Source of the DNA: an uncultured Spirochaetales bacterium
GTDB lineage: Bacteria > Spirochaetota > Spirochaetia > Sphaerochaetales > Sphaerochaetaceae
Assembly (NCBI GenBank): GCA_944390865.1
Contig: CALXRC010000015.1
Location: 1-48,903, forward strand
DNA length: 48,903 nt
Reading direction: 5' to 3'
A program made the position numbers and the translations under genes. Under the pieces are notes generated by a model. It made no database searches. It had not been told where the DNA came from and saw only the letters and a list, made by a program, of their open reading frames with translations. Shown here one piece after another: positions 41,550 through 48,860 of this stretch. How positions within the stretch are numbered: the stretch's first letter is position 1; each line of letters starts with the position of its first letter.

Positions 41550-42851
41550 TCAGATATATTCGAAATAACGCTGAAGCTCCAAAGCTTCCCTGTCCTTCGC
41601 ATTCTGCCACTGGCTGTCCTGTCTCCTCTTGATGTCCAGGAAAGTTGAGATGACCCTGTGCGGAAGGACTGAGGACACAAAGTCACTGCCACAAGCCTCA
41701 TCAATTGCGCCGGCCAGCGTGTCCGGCAGTGATGGAAGCTCTTTTCTCGCAGCCTCATCATATGAGTTCTTGTCATATGATGCAGGCAGCTCAAGACCGT
41801 CAGACACACCTTCCATGCCGGCTGCCAGAAGCAGGGCAAAGGTGAAATACGGGTTGCACGAGCAGTCAGGACTGCGCACTTCCATCCTGCAGTCGGCACC
41901 GCTTGCGCTCGGAACCCTGATAAGACTCGATCTGTTCTGACGGCTCCAGCTGATCAGCAGCGGAGCCTCGCTTACGCCCAGACGGTCATACGAGCCGGGC
42001 AGAGGGTTGGAAAACACTGTGATCTGGGAAATTCTCCTCATCACTCCGGCAAGGAAGGATGCAGCTTCGCTGCCGAAAGAGGAAAACAGATTTCTGCCAT
42101 CCTTTGAGACAGAGATGTTCACATGAAGGCCGCTTCCGCTCTCATTTTTCAGCGGTTTGGGCAGGAAAGAGGCAAACAGCCCGCTGCTGCCTGCAATTGC
42201 CTTGACAGCTGTCTTGAATGTCAGAAAATCATCAGCTGCCTTGAGCGGGGAAGAAGCATGAAAATCAATCTCATTCTGGCCCGGACCCGACTCGTGGTGG
42301 CTGCGTTCCGGCGTGATGTTCATCTCCTCAAGCGCAAAGCAGATATCGCGCCGCACATTTTCACCACGGTCCAGAGGGGCCATGTCAAAGTAACCGGCCT
42401 TGTCAAAGGGACGCTTTGTCGGATCCCCTGCCTGATCAACCTCAAAAAGATAGAATTCGCACTCAGGCCCGATCAGAAAGCTGTATCCTGAACCGGCCCA
42501 CTTCTGCTCCAGATTCCTCAGCAGAGTCCTGCCGCAGCCTTCAAAGGGTCTTCCGTCAGGATATGTTATATAGCAGAAAAAGCGGGCAACGGATCTCTGG
42601 CTGGGTCTCCAGGGCAGAATTGAGAACGTATCCAGGTCAGGCTTGAGAAACAGATCTGATTCGTTTATGTTTCCAAAACCCTCAATTGAAGAAGCATCAA
42701 AAGAGACACCATGCTCAACAGCGTGCTCCAGCTGGTCAGCCATTATTGCAATATTCTTCTGACCGCCCAGAATGTCGCAAAAGACAAGGCGTATGAACTT
42801 CACCTCATAATCTTCCAGCAAGGCCTTTATGCGGCTCAGATTACTGTTCAT
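41550..42851 (-). CDS. glnA: Glutamine synthetase type I
   Basis: 433 aa. The N-terminal beta-grasp domain has FIRLVFCDILGGQKN. The catalytic domain shows GPECEFYLF, HESGPGQNEIDFH, ESGSGLHVNISVSKDG, SRQNRSSLIRVP and MEVRSPDCSCNPY. The length fits the GSI-alpha class, regulated by feedback rather than adenylylation. The start follows GGGGAGGA and is preceded by a terminator-like leader. It is the first gene of the operon, 18 nt before the ANTAR start codon. Confidence 0.95.
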   Translation of the reverse strand: MNSNLSRIKALLEDYEVKFIRLVFCDILGGQKNIAIMADQLEHAVEHGVSFDASSIEGFGNINESDLFLKPDLDTFSILPWRPSQRSVARFFCYITYPDGRPFEGCGRTLLRNLEQKWAGSGYSFLIGPECEFYLFEVDQAGDPTKRPFDKAGYFDMAPLDRGENVRRDICFALEEMNITPERSHHESGPGQNEIDFHASSPLKAADDFLTFKTAVKAIAGSSGLFASFLPKPLKNESGSGLHVNISVSKDGRNLFSSFGSEAASFLAGVMRRISQITVFSNPLPGSYDRLGVSEAPLLISWSRQNRSSLIRVPSASGADCRMEVRSPDCSCNPYFTFALLLAAGMEGVSDGLELPASYDKNSYDEAARKELPSLPDTLAGAIDEACGSDFVSSVLPHRVISTFLDIKRRQDSQWQNAKDREALELQRYFEYI

Positions 42852-42862
42852 CGTTCCTCCCC

Positions 42863-42913
42863 AAAAAAGAAAAGCGCTGCAGACAATTCCCTCAGGACAT
42901 CTGCAGCGTCTTT
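42863..42913 (-). terminator. Attenuator terminator in the glnA leader
   Basis: On the minus strand CGCTGCAGA pairs with TCTGCAGCG, extended by AAAG/CTTT past a bulged A, followed by TTTTCTTTTTT. The ribosome binding site GGGGAGG begins right after the T-run. It would stop transcription before glnA unless disrupted. Confidence 0.85.
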
Positions 42914-42916
42914 GCT
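42905..42916 (-). promoter_or_regulatory. Putative ANTAR-type hexaloop hairpin, glnA leader
   Basis: AGC-AAAGAC-GCT: a 3-bp stem with a six-base loop, A at position 1 and G at 4. It overlaps the base of the terminator 5' arm, so the two cannot form together. The stem is the weakest of the four seen. Confidence 0.5.
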
Positions 42917-42928
42917 TTTCTGGCTCTC

Positions 42929-42957
42929 ATTTTTCTCATACAGCCGGCCTTTGTCAA
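42929..42957 (-). promoter_or_regulatory. Promoter of the glnA-ANTAR-glnN operon
   Basis: Minus-strand TTGACA, 17 nt, AAAAAT. It places the transcript start about 6 nt before the hexaloop hairpin. Confidence 0.55.
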
Positions 42958-42977
42958 GCGCCATGAGAAGCTTTTGA

Positions 42978-43010
42978 GAAAAAATATTCATAAAATGAAA
43001 AAATATTCAT
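42978..43010. repeat. Direct repeat between divergent glnA and glutamate synthase promoters
   Basis: GAAAAAATATTCAT occurs at 42978-42991 and at 42997-43010, a 19-bp period. It lies between the two divergent TTGACA boxes. It could be an operator pair for a DNA-binding regulator or an A-tract/UP element used by both promoters. Confidence 0.6.
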
Positions 43011-43016
43011 TCCATA

Positions 43017-43044
43017 TTGACAAATAACCTTTCAAAGCATTAAT
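43017..43044 (+). promoter_or_regulatory. Promoter of the split glutamate synthase operon
   Basis: TTGACA at 43017-43022, 16 nt, ATTAAT at 43039-43044. Transcript start is expected near 43051, four bases before the hexaloop hairpin. Confidence 0.55.
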
Positions 43045-43054
43045 TTGCCAGCAA

Positions 43055-43068
43055 GAACAAAGACGTTC
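43055..43068 (+). promoter_or_regulatory. Putative ANTAR-type hexaloop hairpin, glutamate synthase leader
   Basis: GAAC-AAAGAC-GTTC: a 4-bp stem and six-base loop with A1 and G4. Its loop and 3' arm contain AGACG, which is also the outer 5' arm of the terminator. Confidence 0.6.
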
Positions 43069-43101
43069 AGCCGGGAAGAATCCGGCTGGCGTCTTTTTTT
43101 T
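43060..43101 (+). terminator. Attenuator terminator in the glutamate synthase leader
   Basis: AAGACG pairs with CGTCTT, and CAGCCGG with CCGGCTG inside, followed by eight T residues. The gene starts 20 nt further on. Confidence 0.9.
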
Positions 43102-43121
43102 ATTACCGGGTGGATAGAATC

Positions 43122-44216
43122 ATGAAGAAGGAAGGAGAGGTAAGAATACCATCAGGCTGCGCTGTGTGCGGCATCTTTGCCCGCGATGGACGCAGCATCA
43201 ACGGCGAGGTCATAGCAAGAAGCATCGCACTGATGCGCAACAGATCAAACGGACTGGGAGGAGGTTTTGCAGGCTACGGCATTTACCCGCAGTATAAGGA
43301 CTATTACGCTGTTCACATATTTTATGACAGTCTGAAGAGCAGAGAGGAATGCGAGCGCTTCCTCGATTCTCATTTTGACATCATCAACCTGTCAAAGATA
43401 CCAGTCAGGCAGATAGAAAGCATAACAGATGCACCTCTTATCTGGAGATACTTCGTATCCCCGCTTGTGCACAAGATTCAGGACAGTCAGCTGGACGAAA
43501 ACGAATATACAGCACGCTGCATGATCAGAATCAACAACCAGATTGACGGAGCCTATGTATTCAGCTGCGGAAAGAACATGGGAGTGTTCAAGGCAGTCGG
43601 CTACCCTGAAGATGTCGCACGATTTTACCGGCTTGAAGATTATTCGGGCTATGCATGGACAGCCCATGGGCGCTACCCCACAAACACCCCCGGCTGGTGG
43701 GGCGGCGCCCACCCTTTTGCCCTTCTTGATCTTTCTGTTGTCCACAATGGAGAGATTTCATCATACGATGCGAACAGGCGCGCGGTTGAGATGTACGGCT
43801 ACAGCTGCAATCTTCTAACAGACACAGAAGTCATCACGTATATTCTTGACTACCTCACCAGAAAAGAAGGGCTGACGCTTGAGGAGTGCGCAAATGTCAT
43901 CGCAGCGCCATTCTGGTCCACCATCGCACTGAAAGACAGGGATGAGGCAGACAGGCTCTCATACCTCAGAAAGATGTACTCTTCATTCCTGATCACAGGC
44001 CCCTTTTCCATTCTTGTGGGCTTCACGGGAGGGATGATGGCTCTCAATGACAGACTTAAACTGAGAAGCCTTGTCGTCGGAGAAAAGGGCAGCACAACCT
44101 ATTTCTCCAGTGAGGAAGCAGCGATAAGAGCAGTCGAACCTGAGCTTGACAGAGTATGGGCTCCGGCAGGCGGGCAGCCTGTGATCGTCACTCTGGATGA
44201 AGGAGTCTGCGTATGA
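43122..44216 (+). CDS. Split glutamate synthase, glutaminase (GATase II) subunit
   Basis: 364 aa from the ATG at 43122, 9 nt after GGGTGG; a GTG at 43110 is a weaker start. SGCAVCGIFARDG near the N-terminus and RSNGLGGGFAGYGIYPQYKD are typical of the stand-alone GltB glutaminase domain (COG0067) of archaea and clostridia. WTAHGRYPTNTPGWWGGAHPF and VVHNGEISSYDANRR are glutamine-binding motifs. It hydrolyses glutamine and channels ammonia to the FMN subunit. It overlaps the next gene by 4 nt. Confidence 0.88.
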   Translation: MKKEGEVRIPSGCAVCGIFARDGRSINGEVIARSIALMRNRSNGLGGGFAGYGIYPQYKDYYAVHIFYDSLKSREECERFLDSHFDIINLSKIPVRQIESITDAPLIWRYFVSPLVHKIQDSQLDENEYTARCMIRINNQIDGAYVFSCGKNMGVFKAVGYPEDVARFYRLEDYSGYAWTAHGRYPTNTPGWWGGAHPFALLDLSVVHNGEISSYDANRRAVEMYGYSCNLLTDTEVITYILDYLTRKEGLTLEECANVIAAPFWSTIALKDRDEADRLSYLRKMYSSFLITGPFSILVGFTGGMMALNDRLKLRSLVVGEKGSTTYFSSEEAAIRAVEPELDRVWAPAGGQPVIVTLDEGVCV

Positions 44217-45712
44217 ACAATTTTTCCAGATTCAGGATAAACCTCAGAAAAGAAGACTGCATTTCATGCCGAAGCTGCGTGAAGCAGTGTTCTTTCAATG
44301 CGATAAGCTGGAATGAAGAGACGAAGTCGCTTGTCTTCAACCATGCCGGCTGCACAGACTGCCAGCGCTGTGTCTCGTTCTGTCCCCGGGGCGCCCTGTT
44401 CATAACCAGAAATGAGAATACATTCGCGCCTCATTCCCTTTATACAGAGAAAGTGCTCAGAGAGCTTTTCATCCAGAGTGAGACAGGAGGCGTCCTGCTC
44501 TCATCAATGGGTTCTCCTGCAGAAAAGGTCCCTGTCTATTTTGACCACCTTCTTCTGAATGCAAGCCAGGTGACAAATCCTTCAATTGATCCGCTCCGGG
44601 AACCGATGGAGACAAGGACATTCCTGGGAAGGAGACCGGCACATGCACAAAGGGGAACTGACGGAAAACTGGTCAACAACCTCCTGCCCCATCTTGATCT
44701 TCAGACTCCAATACTATTCAGCGCCATGAGCTACGGAGCCGTTTCGCTGAATGTCCAGAAAGCCCTTGCCAGGGCCGCTGAAAAGCTGGGAACCTATTTC
44801 AACTGCGGCGAGGGAGGCCTGCATGAGTCGCTGTACAGGTACAGCGCGAACACCATTGTCCAGGTTGCCTCAGGCCGCTTCGGCGTGCATGAGACTTATC
44901 TGAACAGCGCAAGTGCAATCGAGATAAAGATAGGACAGGGAGCAAAGCCCGGCATCGGAGGGCATCTCACTGGGGCAAAGATCATAGGAGACGTATCGGC
45001 GACGAGAATGGTTCCTGAAGGCGTTGATGCCATCAGCCCTGCTCCGCATCATGACATTTATTCAATCGAGGATCTGAGACAGCTGGTCTCTTCACTGAAA
45101 GAAGCGACAGGATACAGAAAGCCTGTCATAGTGAAGGTTGCAGCTGTGCACAACATTGCTCCCATTGCCTCCGGCATTGCACGCTCCGGAGCTGACATAA
45201 TTGCAATTGACGGCTTCCGCGGAGGCACGGGTGCAGCGCCGATGCGCATAAGGGACAATGTCGGGCTGCCGATTGAGCTTGCTGTTGCCGTTGTGGATCA
45301 GCGTCTGAGAGACGAAAGGATCAGAAACCAGGTCAGCATAATCGCCAGCGGCGGAATCCGCTGCAGCACAGATGTCGTGAAAGCCCTGGCGCTTGGTGCA
45401 GATGCAGTTTCAATCGGTACAGCCGCCCTCTGTGCCCTGGGCTGTCATCTGTGTGCTTCCTGCAGCAGCGGAAAGTGCGCCTGGGGGCTTGCGACGCAGA
45501 ATCCTGAGCTTGTGAAGCGGCTTGACCCTGATCAGGGTGCAGACAATCTTGTGCGGCTGGTGTCTGCCTGGACAAGAGAGATCAAGGAGATCATGGGAGG
45601 AATGGGAATCAACAGCATAGAAGCGCTGAAAGGAAACAGGCTGGCGCTGAGGGCTGTCGGACTGAATGAGAAGGAGCTTGAGATCCTTGGCGTAAGGTAT
45701 GGAGGAGAATGA
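44213..45712 (+). CDS. Split glutamate synthase, ferredoxin-FMN synthase subunit
   Basis: 499 aa. The N-terminus carries two 4Fe-4S motifs, CISCRSCVKQC and CTDCQRCVSFCPRGAL. The FMN-binding TIM barrel follows with LFSAMSYGAVSLNVQKAL, NCGEGGLHE, GQGAKPGIGGHL, AIDGFRGGTGAAP and IASGGIRCSTDVVKALALGADAV. A further Cys cluster GCHLCASCSSGKC lies near 425-440. It makes two glutamates from 2-oxoglutarate and ammonia. The fused ferredoxin suggests reduced ferredoxin or a ferredoxin-linked donor. It overlaps its neighbours by 4 nt on both sides. Confidence 0.92.
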   Translation: MNNFSRFRINLRKEDCISCRSCVKQCSFNAISWNEETKSLVFNHAGCTDCQRCVSFCPRGALFITRNENTFAPHSLYTEKVLRELFIQSETGGVLLSSMGSPAEKVPVYFDHLLLNASQVTNPSIDPLREPMETRTFLGRRPAHAQRGTDGKLVNNLLPHLDLQTPILFSAMSYGAVSLNVQKALARAAEKLGTYFNCGEGGLHESLYRYSANTIVQVASGRFGVHETYLNSASAIEIKIGQGAKPGIGGHLTGAKIIGDVSATRMVPEGVDAISPAPHHDIYSIEDLRQLVSSLKEATGYRKPVIVKVAAVHNIAPIASGIARSGADIIAIDGFRGGTGAAPMRIRDNVGLPIELAVAVVDQRLRDERIRNQVSIIASGGIRCSTDVVKALALGADAVSIGTAALCALGCHLCASCSSGKCAWGLATQNPELVKRLDPDQGADNLVRLVSAWTREIKEIMGGMGINSIEALKGNRLALRAVGLNEKELEILGVRYGGE

Positions 45713-46437
45713 TGCTGAAGCTTGATGCACTGATGATGGATGAGAATGAACTGAAAAAAGAAGCTGACACGGCAGAAGATGTCAGCATAATAAACTGCCT
45801 CGGACAGCGCTACCTCGGCTGTGCGAGGAAAAAAGGGCACATGCTCCTGTCAGGCACTCCGGGAAACGGACTTGCAAGCTATCTTGACGGAGCCAGAATT
45901 GATGTGGACGGCAATGTCCAGGATGCCGTTGCAGATACAATGAACAGCGGACTGGTCACAATCCACGGCAGCGCAGGAGATGCGCTGTGCTATGCAATGC
46001 GCGGAGGAAGGGTCTTTGTCTCAGGCAATGCCGGATACAGGGCCGGCGTCCATATGAAAGCCTATAAAGACAAGCAGAGCCTTCTGATCATAGGAGGCAC
46101 TGCGGGCTCCTTTCTGGGAGAGTATCTGGCCGGAGGCACAATCATTGTCCTCGGCCTGAACAAGGGAGATGACAGCCCGCTTACCGGTTTTTTCTGCGGC
46201 AACGGCATGTACGCAGGCACTATTTACATCAGAAGCAGAGTGAAGCCCGTGAACCTGTCTGACACTCTCAGCTGGTCAGTGATGAGCGAAATGGAAAAGC
46301 AGGAGGAGCTTGTCCCCCTGCTCAGCGACTACGTGAAAATTTTCTCGCTCAGCCTTGATGCTGTACTGGCCGGAACATTTGCAAGAATCAGGGCAGACAG
46401 CAGCAAGATAAGCAAACAGCTATACGCGGCTGTCTAG
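45709..46437 (+). CDS. Split glutamate synthase, GXGXG beta-helix subunit
   Basis: 242 aa. The repeated glycine pattern (LVTIHGSAGDALCYAMRGG, VFVSGNAGYRAGVHMKAY, LIIGGTAGSFLGEYLAGG) is that of the GltB C-terminal beta-helix and of FwdC/FmdC. It links the glutaminase and synthase parts structurally. The start is at 45709, or at 45712 just after GGAGGAGA. It ends convergent with pyrG, overlapping 18 nt. Confidence 0.88.
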   Translation: MMLKLDALMMDENELKKEADTAEDVSIINCLGQRYLGCARKKGHMLLSGTPGNGLASYLDGARIDVDGNVQDAVADTMNSGLVTIHGSAGDALCYAMRGGRVFVSGNAGYRAGVHMKAYKDKQSLLIIGGTAGSFLGEYLAGGTIIVLGLNKGDDSPLTGFFCGNGMYAGTIYIRSRVKPVNLSDTLSWSVMSEMEKQEELVPLLSDYVKIFSLSLDAVLAGTFARIRADSSKISKQLYAAV

Positions 46438-48027
46438 GCCTGCCCTTACAAAGCGGTCGAACAGCGGATGAACCTTGTTCGGCCTGCTCTTGAATTCCGG
46501 ATGGAACTGGACAGCCACGAAAAACCTCTGTGACGGGTTTTCCATAGCCTCAACCAGCAGGCCGTCCGGACTTGTTCCGCTGAACACGATTCCGCTGTCT
46601 TCTATCTGCTTTCTGAACACGTTCGACACTTCATAGCGGTGTCTGTGGCGTTCAGAAATCTCATCGCAGCCATAGATTTCATGAAGCAGCGTGCCTCTTC
46701 TGATCACGCAGGGGCAGGCTCCAAGACGCATGGTGCCGCCTTTTTCAGTCACCTTTCTCTGCTCATCCATCAGGTCGATAACACAGGCTTTTCCGTCAGG
46801 ACTGAACTCTCTTGAGCCTGCATCAGGCATGTGAGCCAGGTTTCTCGCAGCCTCAATCACCGCAATCTGCATTCCAAGGCAGATTCCGAGATAAGGAATG
46901 CCGTTCTGCCTTGCATACTGTGCGCACAGCACCATGCCCTCAATTCCGCGAGGCCCGAAGCCGCCCGGCACAAGAATGCCGTCCACATCGGACAGATAGG
47001 CAGCAGCGCCGTTCTTCTCAACATCCTCTGTATCAATGAAGACAAGCTCAAGTTCCGCGCTGTTGCTGCATGCGGCATGATAAAGGGCCTCATTTATTGA
47101 AATATACGCATCATGGAGCTTCACATACTTGCCGCAGATCGCAATTCTCACCTTTGCACTTTTCGGAGCCTTCATCTTCTCGACTGCGGCAGTCCAGCTG
47201 TCGAGGTTGCAGGGACCGCAGCTGATGTGAAGGCGTTCAGCAACATAGTCATCAAACTTGCGCTGATGAAGCAGCAGCGGAATTTCGTAAAGGGGACTTA
47301 CATTCTCATTTCCGATGACCGCTCTCCTGTCTGTATTGCAGAACAGGGCGATTTTATCCAGTATATCCCTGCTCAGCGGCTTGTCAGAGCGTGCAATCAC
47401 GCAGTCAGGCATTATTCCCAGGCCCTGGAGCTCATGGACAGAATGCTGGCTCGGTTTCGTCTTGTACTCCCCGCTGCAGGCCAGATATGGAACCAGGACC
47501 ACATGGATGAAAAGAGAATTGCCGCTTCCTACTTCAGCTCTCAGCTGCCTTGCGGCCTCCAGGAAAGGCTGGCTTTCGATATCGCCGATTGTTCCGCCGA
47601 TTTCAGTGATGACAATATCGGCCTTCGTATATTCCCCCAGCCCGTATATTGCAGCCTTGATCTCATCTGTCACATGAGGGATTATCTGGACTGTCTTTCC
47701 CAGATACTCCCCGTTGCGCTCCCTTGTGAGAATATTCCAGTAGACCCGGCCGCTTGTAAGATTGGATTTCCGGTTCAGATTCTCGTCTATGAAACGCTCA
47801 TAATGTCCGAGGTCAAGGTCTGTCTCACTGCCGTCCTCAGTCACAAAGACTTCTCCATGCTGATACGGGCTCATTGTTCCAGGATCCACATTCAGATAAG
47901 GATCCAGCTTCTGTGCGGCAACCTTGAGACCACGCTGTTTCAGCAGCAGCCCGAGGCTTGCGGCTGTGACACCCTTGCCCAGTCCCGAGACAACACCTCC
48001 GGTGACGAAAATATATTTTCTGTCCAT
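46420..48027 (-). CDS. pyrG: CTP synthase
   Basis: 535 aa. The synthetase domain begins FVTGGVVSGLGKGVTAASLG and includes KLDPYLNVDPGTMSPYQHGE. The C-terminal class I glutaminase has the nucleophile Cys in PYLGICLGMQIAVIE and the His/Glu pair in FVAVQFHPEFKSRP. It makes CTP from UTP with glutamine. The start follows GGGGAGG behind a terminator-like leader similar to that of glnA, so it appears to share the glutamine regulon. Confidence 0.96.
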   Translation of the reverse strand: MDRKYIFVTGGVVSGLGKGVTAASLGLLLKQRGLKVAAQKLDPYLNVDPGTMSPYQHGEVFVTEDGSETDLDLGHYERFIDENLNRKSNLTSGRVYWNILTRERNGEYLGKTVQIIPHVTDEIKAAIYGLGEYTKADIVITEIGGTIGDIESQPFLEAARQLRAEVGSGNSLFIHVVLVPYLACSGEYKTKPSQHSVHELQGLGIMPDCVIARSDKPLSRDILDKIALFCNTDRRAVIGNENVSPLYEIPLLLHQRKFDDYVAERLHISCGPCNLDSWTAAVEKMKAPKSAKVRIAICGKYVKLHDAYISINEALYHAACSNSAELELVFIDTEDVEKNGAAAYLSDVDGILVPGGFGPRGIEGMVLCAQYARQNGIPYLGICLGMQIAVIEAARNLAHMPDAGSREFSPDGKACVIDLMDEQRKVTEKGGTMRLGACPCVIRRGTLLHEIYGCDEISERHRHRYEVSNVFRKQIEDSGIVFSGTSPDGLLVEAMENPSQRFFVAVQFHPEFKSRPNKVHPLFDRFVRAGLDSRV

Positions 48028-48038
48028 AAGACCTCCCC

Positions 48039-48077
48039 AAAAAAGAAGAGACGCCCATCAATATGATGAACGTCTCT
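48039..48077 (-). terminator. Attenuator terminator in the pyrG leader
   Basis: On the minus strand AGAGACG pairs with CGTCTCT, with inner CATCA/TGATG, followed by TCTTCTTTTTT. GGGGAGG follows at once. Confidence 0.88.
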
Positions 48078-48081
48078 GTTC
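48068..48081 (-). promoter_or_regulatory. Putative ANTAR-type hexaloop hairpin, pyrG leader
   Basis: GAAC-AGAGAC-GTTC with A1 and G4 in the loop. The same 4-bp stem as in the glutamate synthase leader. It competes with the terminator 5' arm. Confidence 0.6.
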
Positions 48082-48090
48082 TTTCAGCAT

Positions 48091-48120
48091 TTTATATCCC
48101 ATCAGAAAAACAAGTGTCAA
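48091..48120 (-). promoter_or_regulatory. Promoter of pyrG
   Basis: Minus-strand TTGACA, 18 nt, TATAAA; start expected at about 48084, three or four bases before the hexaloop hairpin. Confidence 0.7.
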
Positions 48121-48128
48121 TCAACCTC

Positions 48129-48157
48129 TTTTCATTTTCTCCTATCTGGTGTATTTT
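48129..48157 (+). promoter_or_regulatory. Weak candidate promoter of the asparagine-synthetase-like gene
   Basis: TTTTCA, 17 nt, TATTTT. Start expected near 48164, about 12 nt before the hexaloop hairpin. Confidence 0.35.
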
Positions 48158-48176
48158 TCTCACAAATATTTGGTTT

Positions 48177-48190
48177 TGACAAAGATGTCA
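48177..48190 (+). promoter_or_regulatory. Putative ANTAR-type hexaloop hairpin, asnB-like leader
   Basis: TGAC-AAAGAT-GTCA with A1 and G4; a T-G pair can extend the stem. It overlaps the 5' arm of the terminator. Confidence 0.6.
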
Positions 48191-48231
48191 GAGCTGCAGG
48201 ATCACTTCCTGTGTCTCTGACATCTTTTTTT
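48181..48231 (+). terminator. Attenuator terminator in the asnB-like leader
   Basis: AAAGATGTCAGAG pairs with CTCTGACATCTTT over 13 bp, with inner CAGGA/TCCTG and seven T residues. GGGGAGG and the ATG follow. Confidence 0.93.
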
Positions 48232-48257
48232 ATTTTCAGCCAGGGGAGGAAGAAAAT

Positions 48258-48860
48258 ATGTGTACAGTTTTTGCATATGAAGGATGCAGGCTGGATGAGG
48301 CATGCGTGCTGGCGCGCCTGGAGAAGACAAAGATGAGGGGACCTGACAGTCAGCGCATATTCTGGCTGCCCTCAAAAGGTTTCATGGCCTTTCAGCGCCT
48401 GTCAATCATGGGGCTTGAAGAGTCAAGCATGCAGCCCTTTGAGCTTGACGGTCTGCTGAGCATAACAAACGGCGAGCTGTACGGCTTCAGGAAAATGAGG
48501 AAGGAACTGGAGGAGAAAGGCTATGTCTTTGCTTCCGGCAGTGACTGCGAGATTATGCTTCCAATGTACAGAGAATACTCGACAGAAATGTTCAGCCGTC
48601 TGGACGCAGAATTCGCAGCTGTGATTTATGACCCTGCAAAGGGATTCATAGCGGCAAGGGATCCTATCGGAATACGTCCTCTCTTCTATGGATTTGATGA
48701 AGATGGTGCTGTGGCCTTTGCAAGCGAGGCCCGCCTGCTTGAAGGACTGTGCACCAAAATTCTTCCCTTTCCTCCAGGCCATTACTGGTGCGAGGGCTCT
48801 TTCCATGCATACAACAAGATCTGGGACACAAAAATTAAGATGTCCTCAGCTGAGAAGTAA
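48258..48860 (+). CDS. Asparagine-synthetase-like glutaminase domain, truncated or frameshifted
   Basis: 200 aa starting MCTVFAYEG, with Cys2 as class II glutaminase nucleophile. RGPDSQRI, FMAFQRLSIMG, SITNGELYGFRKMR, SGSDCEIMLPMYREY and AARDPIGIRPLFYG match the N-terminal half of AsnB. After AYNKIWDTKIKMSSAEK a TAA stops the frame. In full AsnB a helix ending like KRL and then the SGGLDSS synthetase domain should follow. Beyond the stop, at 48878-48901, another frame reads GDGQKRLK. So the gene may be frameshifted, split like the glutamate synthase, or damaged by sequence error near the window end. Confidence 0.8.
   Translation: MCTVFAYEGCRLDEACVLARLEKTKMRGPDSQRIFWLPSKGFMAFQRLSIMGLEESSMQPFELDGLLSITNGELYGFRKMRKELEEKGYVFASGSDCEIMLPMYREYSTEMFSRLDAEFAAVIYDPAKGFIAARDPIGIRPLFYGFDEDGAVAFASEARLLEGLCTKILPFPPGHYWCEGSFHAYNKIWDTKIKMSSAEK

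Noticed and set aside
42852..43121. Sigma-54 promoters for the nitrogen genes
   Set aside because: No GG-N10-GC pattern with correct context was found; TTGACA-type boxes fit better although rpoN is present in the window.
47113..48066. 317-codon plus-strand open frame opposite pyrG
   Set aside because: Antisense shadow of pyrG, which has full family motifs; no ribosome binding site and no similarity.
48076..48087. Second hexaloop CTG-AAAGAA-CAG in the pyrG leader
   Set aside because: It shares bases with the GAAC/GTTC hairpin, so the two cannot form together, and it has no counterpart in the other three leaders.
48176..48181. TTGACA as a -35 box for the asnB-like gene
   Set aside because: It would put the transcript start inside the terminator hairpin, and no -10 follows. 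It is better explained as the 5' arm of the hexaloop hairpin.
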